Assembly (NCBI GenBank): GCA_021737115.1
Contig: JAIPER010000268.1
Span: 1 to 5,497, forward strand
Length of the DNA stretch: 5,497 bases
Direction of reading: 5' to 3'
Source of the DNA: Desulfohalobiaceae bacterium
GTDB taxonomy: Bacteria > Desulfobacterota > Desulfovibrionia > Desulfovibrionales > Desulfothermaceae
The translations under genes and the position numbers were made by a program. The notes under the pieces were generated by a model. The model was not told the DNA's origin. It saw only the letters and a list, made by a program, of their open reading frames with translations, and did not search any database. Below are positions 5,155-5,497 of this stretch, piece after piece. Each line of letters opens with the position of its first letter. The first letter of the stretch is position 1.

Positions 5155-5497
5155 AATGTTCCTCGGGATCGCCTTTGCGTTTTTTGTTCAAAGACCCGGG
5201 AATCGAGATCAATAACCGTTGTCTCTTCGGGCAGTTTGAGCTCCAGGCTCCTTTCAGGCCAGGGTGCACGAACTTCTATCTCTTTGATATTGACCAGGGC
5301 TTCTTCCTGCCTGCTGTTTTTCAGATGCACCCGCCTGGGAACCATCCGTTCACCGTTCCGGTCGTATTCAGAAAAGCGCATCCTCCAGGTTGTTCCACGG
5401 CCGCCCTGCATTTCCCGGGGAAGTCCCGCTCTGTCCAGAACCAGGCTTGTTATCCGCTTGTTCGTGTGGAAGGTGTACCGATACCCCTTGCCCTGGA
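5151..5497 (-). CDS. C-terminal part of a probable envelope protein (LolA/LolB-like or DUF4292-like?), 5' end outside window
   Basis: The frame is open from the right edge to TGA at 5151-5153, giving 114 residues with no start in view. The pattern alternates charged and hydrophobic residues as in beta strands: GYRYTFHTNKRITSLVLD, LPREMQ, TTWRMRFSEYD, RMVPRRVHLKN, IKEIEVRAPWPERSLEL, and then a short charged tail. Strands of the form 'LP..I.......V.F..Y....G..VP..I.L' are typical of LolA/LolB-like and DUF4292-like lipoprotein folds, but the N-terminus that would show a signal peptide or lipobox is missing. Its stop overlaps the next gene's start (ATGA). An in-frame ATG at 5411 is internal: coding-like sequence continues well upstream of it. 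That this is a real gene is fairly certain; the product is a guess. Confidence 0.65.
   Translation of the reverse strand, partial: QGKGYRYTFHTNKRITSLVLDRAGLPREMQGGRGTTWRMRFSEYDRNGERMVPRRVHLKNSRQEEALVNIKEIEVRAPWPERSLELKLPEETTVIDLDSRVFEQKTQRRSRGTL

Noticed and set aside
4694..5215. Plus-strand open frame of 173 codons, Ser- and Phe-rich
   Set aside because: It lies opposite rpiB, the coiled-coil gene and their well-placed ribosome sites; its composition is that of an antisense coiled coil.

Overview
The window looks like ordinary chromosome from a Gram-negative bacterium with a moderately high GC content. The SEC-C-tagged methionine aminopeptidase, the unassigned radical SAM protein and the style of the sugar-phosphate genes fit a deltaproteobacterium (Desulfobacterota), perhaps a Desulfovibrionales-type sulfate reducer. 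That placement is inferred from protein flavour and was not tested. I see no mobile element, CRISPR array, tRNA or rRNA.

Layout. Positions 1-886 (minus) hold the N-terminal two thirds of folC (folate polyglutamylation), cut by the left edge. A 176-nt divergent gap follows, containing a long potential stem-loop (905-970). Positions 1063-2334 (plus) encode a radical SAM enzyme of unknown substrate. A 117-nt gap then holds a nested inverted repeat just after that gene's stop and a near-consensus sigma-70 promoter. The promoter serves map (2452-3318, plus), a methionine aminopeptidase with an N-terminal SEC-C zinc motif that starts at TTG.

The right half is a minus-strand gene cluster, read from right to left: the C-terminal part of a probable envelope protein (5151-5497, cut by the right edge), a 121-residue coiled-coil protein (4789-5154, ATGA overlap), rpiB (4337-4771) and glpX (3315-4301). 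The spacings of -4, 17 and 35 nt suggest one operon whose promoter lies beyond the right edge. glpX and map converge and share the bases TTAA as overlapping stop codons, so neither has its own intergenic terminator.

How the genes work together. RpiB interconverts the pentose phosphates and GlpX makes fructose 6-phosphate, so the operon's known enzymes feed gluconeogenesis and the non-oxidative pentose phosphate pathway. The two upstream genes look envelope-related or structural and have no evident metabolic link to them. FolC and MetAP are housekeeping. The least understood items are the radical SAM protein, its structured upstream region and the small coiled-coil protein. I found no convincing new multi-gene system.
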